Below are positions 16,164 to 24,087 of a DNA stretch of 42,758 bases, one piece after another (the stretch's first letter is position 1; each line of letters begins with the position of its first letter). Source of the stretch: CAYHPY01 sp964358485 (GTDB lineage: Bacteria; Elusimicrobiota; Elusimicrobia; UBA1565; UBA9628); the NCBI GenBank assembly GCA_964358485.1, contig CAYHPY010000025.1, forward strand, positions 1-42,758. The letters run 5' to 3'. The translations under genes were made by a program, and so were the position numbers. A model generated the notes under the pieces. That model was not told the DNA's origin, made no database searches, and worked only from the letters and a program-made list of their open reading frames with translations.

Positions 16164-17416
16164 GCCCCACGGCCTCCTCACGAAGGGCCGTGGCCGCCCT
16201 TTGCTTTTGCCAAACGATCCTCTCCCTGGGGCTGGGCCTCTCTTTTCCGTTTTTCGCGGTCTACCTCCACTCCGAGCGGGGAATGCCCATGCTCTCGGTG
16301 GGAGCCTGGCTTTCGATCTCGGTCCTGGCCACGGCCGTGGGCCAAGGCATCGGGGGCGAACTCTCCGACCGAATCGGGCGAAGGCGGGTCATGGTCCTCT
16401 CGCTATGGTTGCGGACGGCCACCGTCGCGGGCTTGGCCGCCGCCATCAAAGGCGATTGGGGCATTCCGGAGATAGTGGGGTTTCACCTCGTTTCGAGTTT
16501 TGTCGCCCACTTTTTCGAACCGGCCGCCCGCGGCTGGGTGGCCGACCACGCCGGGATCAAGGACCGCCACCGCGCCTACGGTTGGCTTCGAACCTCCACC
16601 CATGGAGGCTTCGCCGCCGGGCCCGCCCTGGGCGGCCTCATCGCTGGGAAATCGTATCCCCTCTTGTTCGGCGCCACCGCCGCCGTTTGCGCCCTTTGCG
16701 CGTTCGCCGCCTCGATCCTTCTTGAGGACGACCGCCGCCACCCCCGGGAAAAATCCGGCGACGAAGGCTGGAGCGTGCTCGCGGTCAAGGACAAACGATT
16801 CCGCCGTCTTTGCGCGCTCAATGCCCTGTTGGCCGTCGCCATGGCCCAACTCGTCGTACCCTTGTCGCTTTACGCCACGAATTTTTTATCCCTGAACGAA
16901 GCGCAGATCGGGCTGGTGCTGTCGCTCAACGGGGCCCTCATCGTCCTTCTGCAGGTCCCCGCCACGCACCTTCTCACCGGAGCCCCTCTTTCCGCCGCCT
17001 TGGCCGGCGGCGCCGCCATGTACGCCTTCGGCTACGCGTGGGTCGGCCGGTCCCTGGGCCTGGAAGGGTTGCTGGGCGCCGTCGCGTTGGTGAGCCTGGG
17101 AGAAATCACCGTTCCCGCCGCCGTCCATGCCCTCTCGGCCAACATGGCCCCGGAACGCCTCCGCGGGCGCTACATGGGCATGCTCGGCCTCTCCCGCCAG
17201 TTGGGCTCGGCTATCGGACCCGTGGCGGGCTGCGCCAGTCTTCAACTGGCCGTCGGCCGCTCCCCCGCCCTGCACTGGTACGCCGTCAGCGCCATCGCCG
17301 CCCTCTCGGCCCTCGGCTTCTTTCTTCTGGGGAAAGACCTCAAACCTTCCGAACAAGGAATCACCGAACCCGCCCTGGCCGACGAAGGCCTCGACCAATC
17401 CACCCCCGGCGCCTGA
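16160..17416 (+). CDS. MFS transporter at the end of the Pel operon
   Basis: 418 residues with about 12 membrane helices. The loop between helices 2 and 3 has the MFS motif A (GGELSDRIGRRRVM), and the second half repeats a related fold (GAPLSAALAGGAAMYAFG, PERLRGRYMGMLG). The start is GTG at 16160, overlapping the pelG stop by four bases, so it should be translated with the Pel genes. It resembles multidrug/sugar efflux members of the family, but the substrate cannot be read from the sequence. It is not a standard Pel gene; it may export a by-product of polymer processing or be a passenger. It ends 10 bases from the convergent lptG stop. Confidence 0.82.
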   Translation: MSPTASSRRAVAALCFCQTILSLGLGLSFPFFAVYLHSERGMPMLSVGAWLSISVLATAVGQGIGGELSDRIGRRRVMVLSLWLRTATVAGLAAAIKGDWGIPEIVGFHLVSSFVAHFFEPAARGWVADHAGIKDRHRAYGWLRTSTHGGFAAGPALGGLIAGKSYPLLFGATAAVCALCAFAASILLEDDRRHPREKSGDEGWSVLAVKDKRFRRLCALNALLAVAMAQLVVPLSLYATNFLSLNEAQIGLVLSLNGALIVLLQVPATHLLTGAPLSAALAGGAAMYAFGYAWVGRSLGLEGLLGAVALVSLGEITVPAAVHALSANMAPERLRGRYMGMLGLSRQLGSAIGPVAGCASLQLAVGRSPALHWYAVSAIAALSALGFFLLGKDLKPSEQGITEPALADEGLDQSTPGA

Positions 17417-17426
17417 TTTGCGGCGC

Positions 17427-18500
17427 TCAGGAATCGTAGCGCTTCAACAACCAACCGGCCAAAACACCGAAGATGGCGTTGGCCGCCCAGGCGGCGGCAA
17501 CCGGGGGCAGGCGTCCGCCGTTGCCGAGAGCCCGGCCCATCTCGAACAGCCAAAGGTAAAGGAAGGAAATTCCAAGCGCCGCCGAAAAGCTGACCACGCG
17601 CGCGGCCGCGCCCAGGCGCAGGGCAACCGGTATTCCCAAGGCGCAAATGATGATGTTGGTGAAGGGATAAGCCACCTTGGCATGAGCCGCGGTCCGGTAT
17701 TCGCTCATGGATGCCCCGAGGTGGCGGACTTGTCCGGAATAGGCCCTAAGTTCCTTCAGGCTCATTTCCTCGGGGCTCCGCGCGCGGGGAATCAACTTAT
17801 TGGGGGGAACGACCAATCTCGACTCGAACCTTTTGAATGGAATTTCCCGCGCGGCCCCCTTGTCAAAAATACGTTGTACTCCATCGTGGAAAACCCAGCG
17901 CGCGGGTCCGGCCTCCCAGAGCGCCAATTTCGCGTCCAACTGCATTTCCAGGCCGTCGTCGCCGACTTCTTCGTAGACCGGCCGCTCCATTCTCCCCAAC
18001 TTGGACAAGAATTCCGAGGCGGAGACGAATTGCCCAGGCTCCCCGATCATCACGATGTTGAGAAATTTTTCGTACTCCCACTGGGGATTGATCTTCTCCT
18101 GCCAGATTTGGCGGGACAGCCGGTAGCAGACCGGCAGGACCGTCTCCTGCGCCCCGAAGCTGAATAACCCGACTAAAACCGAGCAGAACAAAACGGGAAC
18201 CCAGAATTCCCGAACCCGAAAGCCGCAGGACTGCGCCGCGATCCACTCCCCCGACTGCACAAATCCCGTGATGGCGATCAAGGTCGCCAGCAAGGTGGCC
18301 ATGGGAATGATCCGAACCGACCAATAAGGAACCTCGAGCCAAAGATACTGCAAAATCGTCCCGAGAGAGGCTTTCGATCTCACCAGATACGGCATCCGGT
18401 CGAACATGTCCCCCATGAAAATCAGGAGAGCGAAAAGCCCGAGGCCGTAAAAAAAAGGCCGGAAAAACCTTCCCATCATGTAGCGGGTGAAGATCTTCAT
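17427..18500 (-). CDS. lptG: LptG: LPS export ABC-transporter permease
   Basis: 357 residues of the YjgP/YjgQ family. Three membrane helices at the N-terminus (including FFRPFFYGLGLFALLIFMGD and IIPMATLLATLIAITGF), a central beta-rich periplasmic domain (about 130-255), then three helices (IIICALGIPVALRLG, VVSFSAALGISFLYLWLF, AAWAANAIFGVLAGWLLKR). With LptF and LptB it extracts lipopolysaccharide from the inner membrane and feeds it to the periplasmic bridge. Its ATG overlaps the lptF stop (ATGA), so the pair is translationally coupled. The order lptF-lptG is the usual one. Presence of this pair shows that the organism has an LPS-type outer membrane. Confidence 0.88.
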   Translation of the reverse strand: MKIFTRYMMGRFFRPFFYGLGLFALLIFMGDMFDRMPYLVRSKASLGTILQYLWLEVPYWSVRIIPMATLLATLIAITGFVQSGEWIAAQSCGFRVREFWVPVLFCSVLVGLFSFGAQETVLPVCYRLSRQIWQEKINPQWEYEKFLNIVMIGEPGQFVSASEFLSKLGRMERPVYEEVGDDGLEMQLDAKLALWEAGPARWVFHDGVQRIFDKGAAREIPFKRFESRLVVPPNKLIPRARSPEEMSLKELRAYSGQVRHLGASMSEYRTAAHAKVAYPFTNIIICALGIPVALRLGAAARVVSFSAALGISFLYLWLFEMGRALGNGGRLPPVAAAWAANAIFGVLAGWLLKRYDS

Positions 18501-19582
18501 TGGGAGGCCACCCGCCGCGTCAGGAAAGCCCCCACCAACAATCCCGCCCCGTCGGCGATGAAGGGAGCGTACAGGGCGACGTCCTCGTTGCGCCGCCCCA
18601 ACCCGATTCCCAAGGCCAACAAGCCGTAAAATCCGAAAAGAATTCCCAAGCTCAGGGCGAAGCCCACGCCCCGACTATTGCGCCCCAAGCGCATCGCCAG
18701 CGGAGCGCCGATCCAGAAGAAAACAAAGGGTGAGAAGGCCCCGGCGCTGCGCACCGCCATTTCGACCTTGTATTCGGTCCGATGTTGCGCGGAGGTTCCG
18801 GGGTCTTGGATGCGCCGCCATAAGCCGCGGGTGTTGATCTCCTGGATGTCCGGCCTGCGGTCGGCCCGCGCCACGCCCGCCAGCGGCACGAAAATCCGGT
18901 AGCGGCGGAATCTGGCCGTGGTGAATTTGTCGGGGGTCCGATTGGCGAGTTGCAGATCCCCGTCCTCGAAATCCAAATGCACCCCCACGCCCTTTTGAAG
19001 CGTCAACTGTCCACGGGGCGCGCTCACCCGGGCTCCCCGGTCGACCCCCGGCTTGATCAAATAGGCTCCTTCCAGTCGCCCGGTCGCGGGGTCGGCCGCC
19101 TCCGCGAACAGCCGCCAGGGTCCGACCTTCATGAAAGTTCCCGGAGCCACCTCCAAACGGGCGACTTTCTGGGCCGCGTAAGTCTGCTGAATTTTGAAAG
19201 AGTGAAATCCCTCGGGGCTGGCCTTGTGGTTGACCAGCAGTAGCGCTCCCGAAAGAAGCACGCCCAGGATCAAAAACGGACGGGTCATCTCCCCGAATGA
19301 GAATCCGGAGGCCCGGAGCGCCATGACCTCCCCGCTTTCCGAAAGGCGGCCCAAAGTCAGCAAGAGGGCCACAAGAAAGGCCATGGGCACGCAGAGGCTC
19401 ATGACATACGGGGAAAGCCGGGCAAAGCACGTTAGAATCCAAAACAACGAAATGCCTTTCAGGATCGCCACATGGAAAAGGCGAATGAAATAATTCATGA
19501 AAATAACGCACCCGAAAATCCCCAAGCACAGGGCGAAGATGGGGAGGTAGAGCCCAAGGAAATAACGGCTAAGGATTCGCAA
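18497..19582 (-). CDS. lptF: LptF: LPS export ABC-transporter permease
   Basis: 361 residues of the YjgP/YjgQ family: N-terminal helices (SRYFLGLYLPIFALCLG, VPMAFLVALLLTLG), the conserved stretch GEVMALRASGFS, a periplasmic jelly-roll domain (about 120-260) and C-terminal helices (PFVFFWIGAPLAMRLG, GVGFALSLGILFGFYGLLALG). It pairs with LptG. The start is taken as TTG at 19580-19582, since no ATG/GTG precedes the conserved N-terminus in frame and the residues from here match the family; there is no Shine-Dalgarno sequence, but TAAAAT lies six bases upstream, suggesting a leaderless message. Confidence 0.87.
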   Translation of the reverse strand: MRILSRYFLGLYLPIFALCLGIFGCVIFMNYFIRLFHVAILKGISLFWILTCFARLSPYVMSLCVPMAFLVALLLTLGRLSESGEVMALRASGFSFGEMTRPFLILGVLLSGALLLVNHKASPEGFHSFKIQQTYAAQKVARLEVAPGTFMKVGPWRLFAEAADPATGRLEGAYLIKPGVDRGARVSAPRGQLTLQKGVGVHLDFEDGDLQLANRTPDKFTTARFRRYRIFVPLAGVARADRRPDIQEINTRGLWRRIQDPGTSAQHRTEYKVEMAVRSAGAFSPFVFFWIGAPLAMRLGRNSRGVGFALSLGILFGFYGLLALGIGLGRRNEDVALYAPFIADGAGLLVGAFLTRRVASQ

Positions 19583-19621
19583 GGAATGATTTTACAACAT
19601 ACGGAATTGTACAATGGCGCA
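19583..19621. promoter_or_regulatory. Very short divergent promoter region, lptF / M20 peptidase
   Basis: Only 39 bases separate the two start codons. On the minus strand TAAAAT (19589-19594) is followed by six bases and the lptF TTG. On the plus strand TACAAT (19610-19615) is followed by six bases and the peptidase ATG. The palindrome ATTGTACAAT (19606-19615) overlaps the plus-strand -10. Each -10 falls in the expected -35 zone of the other promoter, so they may compete. Canonical -35 spacing is not met by either, which lowers confidence. Confidence 0.4.
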
Positions 19622-21004
19622 ATGAACATCTCCGCGGCCCTGAACGAAGCCGGAAAAAGAAAAGAGGAATTTCGCGAGGATCTAAAGGTCCTCGCGAAAA
19701 TACCGAGCGTCAGCTTCCCAGGCTTCGATCCGAAAACCGTCGTCGCGTCCGCCGAGGCGGTCGCCGCCCTCATGACGCGGCGCGGCCTGGAGCATGTGGA
19801 AATCCTGCGCCTGCCCGGAGCGCATCCCTATGTCTACGGCGACTGGCTTCACGCCCCGGGAAAACCAACTCTGCTCCTCTATGCCCACCATGATGTCCAA
19901 CCCGCCGGCCGTGAGGAGTTATGGGAATCCCCCCCTTTCCAGCCGACGGAACGCGGCGGCCGCCTCTATGGGCGCGGGACCGCCGACGATAAGGCCGGAG
20001 CCGTCATCCACACCAGCGCCGTGGCCTCCTGGCTGAAAGCCGGGGGCGGTCTTCCCCTGAACGTCAAGGTCATCATCGAGGGGGAGGAAGAGATCGGCTC
20101 CGAGCATCTGGAAACCTTCCTTAAAAAATACGCCAAGAAAATGTCGGCCGACGCCATGGTCCTGACCGACACGGGCAATTACGACGTGGGCGTTCCTTCG
20201 ATCACCACCTCCCTGCGGGGCATGGCGGCCCTGGATGTCACGGTCCGCGCCGCGGACCACCCCCTGCATTCCGGCATGTGGGGAGGTCCCATTCCCGATC
20301 CCGTCCAGGCCCTGTCCAAGATGATCTCCTCGGTGACCGACTTGGCCGGAAACATCGCCATCCCCGGCATCCTCAAGGGGGCCCGCCCCCCGGGGGCCGC
20401 GGAGCTCCGCAGCATGGCCTCCCTCCGCTACACCGAAGCCGCCCTTCGCAAGCAAAGCGGCGTACTCCCGAATTCTCGGCTCCTGGGAAAGGGCCCGCTC
20501 CTGCGCCGGCTTTGGCGCGAACCGTCTTTTTCGGTCAACGCCATCCAGGCCTCAAACAAGAAAGATTGCGCCAACATCATCAATGAGGCCGCCTGGTGCC
20601 ACATGGGAATCCGCCTGGTTCCAGGAATGGACCCGAAAAATTCCATGCGCCTGCTCAAAGCCCACCTGCTGGAAAACGCCCCCTGGGGCGTGAAGGTGGA
20701 GTTCTCCAAAGAAACCACCAACCCCGCCTGGACGACCTCCCCGGACGCGCCCGCCTTCCAGGCCGCCGCCCGCGCCCTGGGCCGGGGTTTCGGCCGCGAG
20801 GCCGTCTTCATCGGCTGCGGCGGGTCCATCCCTTTCGTCGGCCCGTTCTCCCGGGTCCTGGGGGGCGTCCCCGCCCTGCTCATCGGCGTGGAAGATCCCT
20901 ACACCAACCCCCACAGCGAAAACGAAAGCCTCCACTTGGGGGATTTCCAAAAGTCCATCCTCTCGGCCGTCCACCTCTACTCCGAACTCGCCGCCACTCT
21001 CTAA
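19622..21004 (+). CDS. M20-family metallopeptidase (dipeptidase-like)
   Basis: 460 residues. The di-zinc site of M20 peptidases is complete: YAHHDVQP with H89 and D91, GRGTADDKAG with D122, IEGEEEIGS with E155/E156, and a TD pair at D183; a late H lies in NPHSENES near the C-terminus. The lid/dimerisation domain lies at about 195-320 (TSLRGMAALDVTVRAADHPLHSG). This is the arrangement of carboxypeptidase/dipeptidases of the CNDP/PepV type, probably cytoplasmic, hydrolysing dipeptides or short N-blocked peptides. The ATG at 19622 follows TACAAT by six bases and has no ribosome site; a longer frame to 19472 would run across the divergent promoter and lptF. The gene ends at the palindromic repeat at 21013. 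Confidence 0.88.
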   Translation: MNISAALNEAGKRKEEFREDLKVLAKIPSVSFPGFDPKTVVASAEAVAALMTRRGLEHVEILRLPGAHPYVYGDWLHAPGKPTLLLYAHHDVQPAGREELWESPPFQPTERGGRLYGRGTADDKAGAVIHTSAVASWLKAGGGLPLNVKVIIEGEEEIGSEHLETFLKKYAKKMSADAMVLTDTGNYDVGVPSITTSLRGMAALDVTVRAADHPLHSGMWGGPIPDPVQALSKMISSVTDLAGNIAIPGILKGARPPGAAELRSMASLRYTEAALRKQSGVLPNSRLLGKGPLLRRLWREPSFSVNAIQASNKKDCANIINEAAWCHMGIRLVPGMDPKNSMRLLKAHLLENAPWGVKVEFSKETTNPAWTTSPDAPAFQAAARALGRGFGREAVFIGCGGSIPFVGPFSRVLGGVPALLIGVEDPYTNPHSENESLHLGDFQKSILSAVHLYSELAATL

Positions 21005-21012
21005 AGACCTAT

Positions 21013-21067
21013 TTGGGGACACCCCCCATTTTTACCATATGATGGTAAAAATGGGGGGTGTCCCCAA
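21013..21067. repeat. REP-like repeat, perfect 26-bp palindrome with 3-base loop
   Basis: The left arm (21013-21038) begins TTGGGGACACCCCCCATTTT; the right arm (21042-21067) is its exact complement, around the loop ATG. It lies between the convergent ends of the M20 peptidase and the TlpA-like gene, so it could stop transcription from both sides, although it lacks a classic U-tract. Copies in other states are at 36675-36756, 38637-38665 and 39438-39471. Confidence 0.9.
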
Positions 21068-21087
21068 TTAAAAAGTAGTGTGTCCCC

Positions 21088-21573
21088 CTATGGTTTGGCT
21101 TTGAGGGCTTTTTCGACGTCGGACTTGTAGAACCAGCTGGGGTTGACGCGGAGGGTGACGCGGCCGTAGGGGTCGATGACGAAAAGCTCCGGGATGCCGC
21201 GGACCTTGAAGGCGGAGAAGGCCTTGCGCCCGGGATCGAGACCGATCCAGGCCTTCATGGGATGGGTCTTCAAAAACTCCCGCACCGTGGCTTCGTCCTC
21301 TTCGGTCACCGAGATGAATTTGACCGGCCGGCCCGCGAAGGCGTCCACCATCTTGTTCATGTGCGGCAGCTTTTCCACGCAGGGTCCGCACCAGGTGGCC
21401 CAGAACTCCAGAATCACCACGCTTCCTTTTAGTTCCGACAGAGACCGCAAGGAGCCCGCCGGCGCCTGCAGGAGCTTCTCGATACCCACTTCCGGGGCCG
21501 GCAGAAGGGGTTTCGGGGGCCGGCACGCGCCGGCCCCGAGCAGGAAGAGGGCCGCCAGCGCCCGGAGCCTCAT
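21088..21573 (-). CDS. TlpA/ResA-like thioredoxin-fold lipoprotein
   Basis: 161 residues. ATG at 21571-21573 gives a lipoprotein signal (LFLLGAGAC, lipobox Cys at 17). The thioredoxin fold carries FWATWCGPC with C62/C65, the later cis-Pro motif GIPELFVID, and an insertion between (SVTEEDEATVREFLKTHP) as in TlpA/ResA. Such proteins reduce periplasmic disulfides or cytochrome c apoproteins. The start overlaps the stop of the upstream FAD oxidoreductase (ATGA), so the two are coupled, which may point to a shared redox function in the envelope. A longer frame to 21594 would spoil the signal peptide. Confidence 0.87.
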   Translation of the reverse strand: MRLRALAALFLLGAGACRPPKPLLPAPEVGIEKLLQAPAGSLRSLSELKGSVVILEFWATWCGPCVEKLPHMNKMVDAFAGRPVKFISVTEEDEATVREFLKTHPMKAWIGLDPGRKAFSAFKVRGIPELFVIDPYGRVTLRVNPSWFYKSDVEKALKAKP

Positions 21574-23258
21574 TCGGCAGGACAACGAGACCAACTCTCC
21601 TGGACGAAAGCCGGTTCCAGGCGCCTAAGAACGTTGTTGGCGGCGCAATGCCCCCGAAAGAGGGCTTCCTCGAAAGTCGGGGTCCCGATGTTGTTGTTGG
21701 CGAACAGCACCCTTCCCACCGAGCGGCGAAGGGTCTTGGCCAAGCGCGAGAAATGCCCCGGACGGACGATGTGGATGGAATACGGCCAGCGGTTAGTCTC
21801 CACCTTCCTTACCTCGATCCGGGTTTCGTGGGTCTTCTGAAGATAAGGATTGAAGACGGCCAGCATGCGGGTCACGGCGCCCCGGGCCAGGGCCTCGGCG
21901 TCGGAGTTCTTGTACCCTTGGCCCACGAGGCCGAGTTTCAGGGGATGGTAGATGGTCATGACCCCCTCGGCGTCCTTGGGTGCTTTCTGAAAGTTCCGCA
22001 TCCCCTCGTAAGCGTTGATCTTGGGGTCCATCCAGCGCCCCAAGATGACGTCGGTGGGATCGTCTTCGGTGTAGTCCGAGGCCCGAAACCAAGTGTCGAA
22101 GCTCGCCCGATAGGGATGGCCTTTGACGAAAACCGCGTGAACCGAGAAATTGGCGTAGGTTAGAGTTTCAATGGCGGCCGTCTTCTCGGAATCGGCCGCC
22201 GCCAAGCCCGCGATGATGCGGGGGGCGAACTTCAGTTGGGAGGCGAAGACCGCGTAGCGCGCTCGCGCCGAACGCAGGCGCCCATTGGAGACATAGGTCG
22301 CTTCCACCCCGTCGGCGTTCTGGGAGAGGCCCACCGCGGGGGAGCGCAGGGCGATGCGGACCCCCTTGCGCTTGCGCAAAAGGGCCTCCAGCTTGCGCGC
22401 CGCGGCGCCGGTTCCCAGGGGCGTGGTGTAGCGCGTCTCGATCTCGGAAATATAGAAATTGGCGAAGGCCGCCGCCGAGAGTTGATGCGTCGTGGTCCCC
22501 AAAGCGGAACGGCAGAAGATGTCCAGGAAATCGATGACGGCCTCCATCGGCTCGGAGCGCCCGACGGCGGGGTCGGAAAAAAACCGCTCATAGACCGCCT
22601 TGGAGACGGCGTCCTGGCGCATGGCGGCCTGGGCCGGCATGCGGCGGATCCAATCCACGGCGGTCATGGAGTCCAGTTCCAGGTTTCCTTCCTCCAAGGG
22701 CTGGTTCATGATGAGCTTGGCCTTATCGGCGTGGAGCAGTTCGGATTTGAACAGGGCGAAGCTGGCCGGAAGGCGGGCCAGGGCTTCATGCTCCCAAATC
22801 CCCTCGTAAAGAGTTCCCTTCCAAAGATAGCTGTCGATCGGCTCCGGGATGGCGTGGTGTTTTTCATATTCCCCCATGCCGACGTGCTCCAGGATCTTCT
22901 GCTCTTCCTCGTAAGCACGGGTCCAGTAGGCCGCCCCCCGGTTGTAATTGATTCCTTTGGGGCCCTCTCCCCCGAAGGCCAGCCCCCCCAAGGCGGCCTC
23001 CTTCTCCAGGATCAGGACCTTCTTGCCGTGGTCCGAGAGATACAAGGCGGCGGTCATGCCCGCCAGCCCGCCCCCCACCACCACCGCGTCAAAGACCCCC
23101 GCGTCCTTAAGGGGCTTGCCCTTGACGACCGGGGTGAAGGACGCCTCGTCCCCCCCTCGGACTTTGACCGGAAAGGCCGGGGCCCCAAGGACCCGGACCG
23201 GAAAAGCCGCCCCCGAAAGAAGGAGGGAAAGAAGCAGGGAAGGAAGTCGTTTTCGCAT
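21570..23258 (-). CDS. Secreted FAD-dependent oxidoreductase (amine oxidase/desaturase-like)
   Basis: 562 residues with a Sec-type signal (KRLPSLLLSLLLSGAAF). The FAD-binding Rossmann motif is VVVGGGLAGMTAALYL (from residue 59), with E85 at the end of the second strand (VLILEKE) and ALGGLA after it. The C-terminal part closes the FAD site with VLFANNNIGTPTFEEALFRGHCAANNVL. The overall pattern is that of flavin amine oxidases and phytoene-desaturase-like enzymes; the substrate is unknown. Secretion is unusual for this fold unless exported folded or loaded with FAD outside; no twin-Arg motif is seen. TAAAAT lies seven bases before the ATG with no ribosome site. It is coupled to the TlpA-like lipoprotein downstream. 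Confidence 0.78.
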   Translation of the reverse strand: MRKRLPSLLLSLLLSGAAFPVRVLGAPAFPVKVRGGDEASFTPVVKGKPLKDAGVFDAVVVGGGLAGMTAALYLSDHGKKVLILEKEAALGGLAFGGEGPKGINYNRGAAYWTRAYEEEQKILEHVGMGEYEKHHAIPEPIDSYLWKGTLYEGIWEHEALARLPASFALFKSELLHADKAKLIMNQPLEEGNLELDSMTAVDWIRRMPAQAAMRQDAVSKAVYERFFSDPAVGRSEPMEAVIDFLDIFCRSALGTTTHQLSAAAFANFYISEIETRYTTPLGTGAAARKLEALLRKRKGVRIALRSPAVGLSQNADGVEATYVSNGRLRSARARYAVFASQLKFAPRIIAGLAAADSEKTAAIETLTYANFSVHAVFVKGHPYRASFDTWFRASDYTEDDPTDVILGRWMDPKINAYEGMRNFQKAPKDAEGVMTIYHPLKLGLVGQGYKNSDAEALARGAVTRMLAVFNPYLQKTHETRIEVRKVETNRWPYSIHIVRPGHFSRLAKTLRRSVGRVLFANNNIGTPTFEEALFRGHCAANNVLRRLEPAFVQESWSRCPAE

Positions 23259-23315
23259 GGGAGCAATTTTAATATACTTTCGCCGTCATTACACCGCCGC
23301 TTCCCGGGAGGGGCC
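23259..23315. promoter_or_regulatory. Divergent promoter region, FAD oxidoreductase / AIM24 gene
   Basis: Minus strand: TAAAAT (23266-23271), seven bases before the oxidoreductase ATG. Plus strand: TATACT (23273-23278), followed by a leader of about 30 bases with a GGGAGGGG ribosome site before the ATG at 23316. The AT-rich core GCAATTTTAATATACTTT stands out in GC-rich surroundings. No clear -35 boxes. Confidence 0.45.
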
Positions 23316-24077
23316 ATGGGCAACACCGACGTCATCGACTATAAAATCATCGGAGACGACATGCAGGCCGTCATCATCACCCTTGATCAGGGCGAGGCGG
23401 TGAGGGCCGAGGCCGGGGCCATGCTCTTCATGTCGGACGGCATCGAAATGGAAACCAGCACCGGCGGCGGGGTCATGGCGGGACTCAAGCGCGCCATCGC
23501 CGGAGAGAGTTTTTTCATCACCACCTTCAAAAGCGCGACGCCAAAATCCGAGGTCGCCTTCGCCGCCCCTTACCCGGGAAAGATCATCCCGCTCGATCTC
23601 CGGGCGCTGGGCGGGACCATGCTCTGCCAGCGGGATTCCTACCTCTGCTCGGCCAAGGGCATCGAAGTCTCGGTCGCCTTCACCAAGCGCCTGGGCGCGG
23701 GCTTTTTCGGCGGCGAGGGCTTCATCCTCCAGAAGCTCTCCGGCGACGGCCTGGCGTTCGTCCACGCCGGCGGCGCCATCCACAAGCTCACCTTGGGACC
23801 GGGCCAATCCCTCCGGGTGGACACCGGCTGCTTGGTGGCCTTTCAGCCGAGCGTCGGCTACGACATCCAGCTCGTCGGGGGCATCAAAACCGCCCTCTTC
23901 GGCGGGGAAGGCCTGTTCTTCGCCCGCATGACCGGCCCCGGCGACGTCTGGGTGCAGACCTTGCCCTTCTCCCGAATGGCCGACCGGGTCATGGCGGCCT
24001 CCAAGTTCGGAGGGCAACGGGAGGAAGTCACCCGGCTTCCGGGCATGCTCGGCGGCCTGCTGGGTGGAGACGACTGA
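23316..24077 (+). CDS. AIM24 / TIGR00266 family protein
   Basis: 253 residues, all-beta, matching the bacterial AIM24/TIGR00266 family: VRAEAGAMLFMSDGIEM, then GGGVMAGLKRAIAGESFFITTF, FFGGEGFILQKLSGDGLAFVHAGG, LRVDTGCLVAF and GLFFARMTGPGDVWVQTLP. The family is widespread in bacteria and its biochemical role is not established; the yeast relative works in the mitochondrial inner membrane. The ATG at 23316 follows a good ribosome site. It has its own promoter and converges on the HtrA gene with a 10-base gap, so it appears to be a single-gene unit. Confidence 0.85.
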   Translation: MGNTDVIDYKIIGDDMQAVIITLDQGEAVRAEAGAMLFMSDGIEMETSTGGGVMAGLKRAIAGESFFITTFKSATPKSEVAFAAPYPGKIIPLDLRALGGTMLCQRDSYLCSAKGIEVSVAFTKRLGAGFFGGEGFILQKLSGDGLAFVHAGGAIHKLTLGPGQSLRVDTGCLVAFQPSVGYDIQLVGGIKTALFGGEGLFFARMTGPGDVWVQTLPFSRMADRVMAASKFGGQREEVTRLPGMLGGLLGGDD

Positions 24078-24087
24078 GCGCCGGACC

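Noticed and set aside
1751..17416. Search for a PelC lipoprotein gene in or beside the Pel operon
   Set aside because: No short frame with a lipobox was found between or around the Pel genes; all genes overlap, leaving no room.
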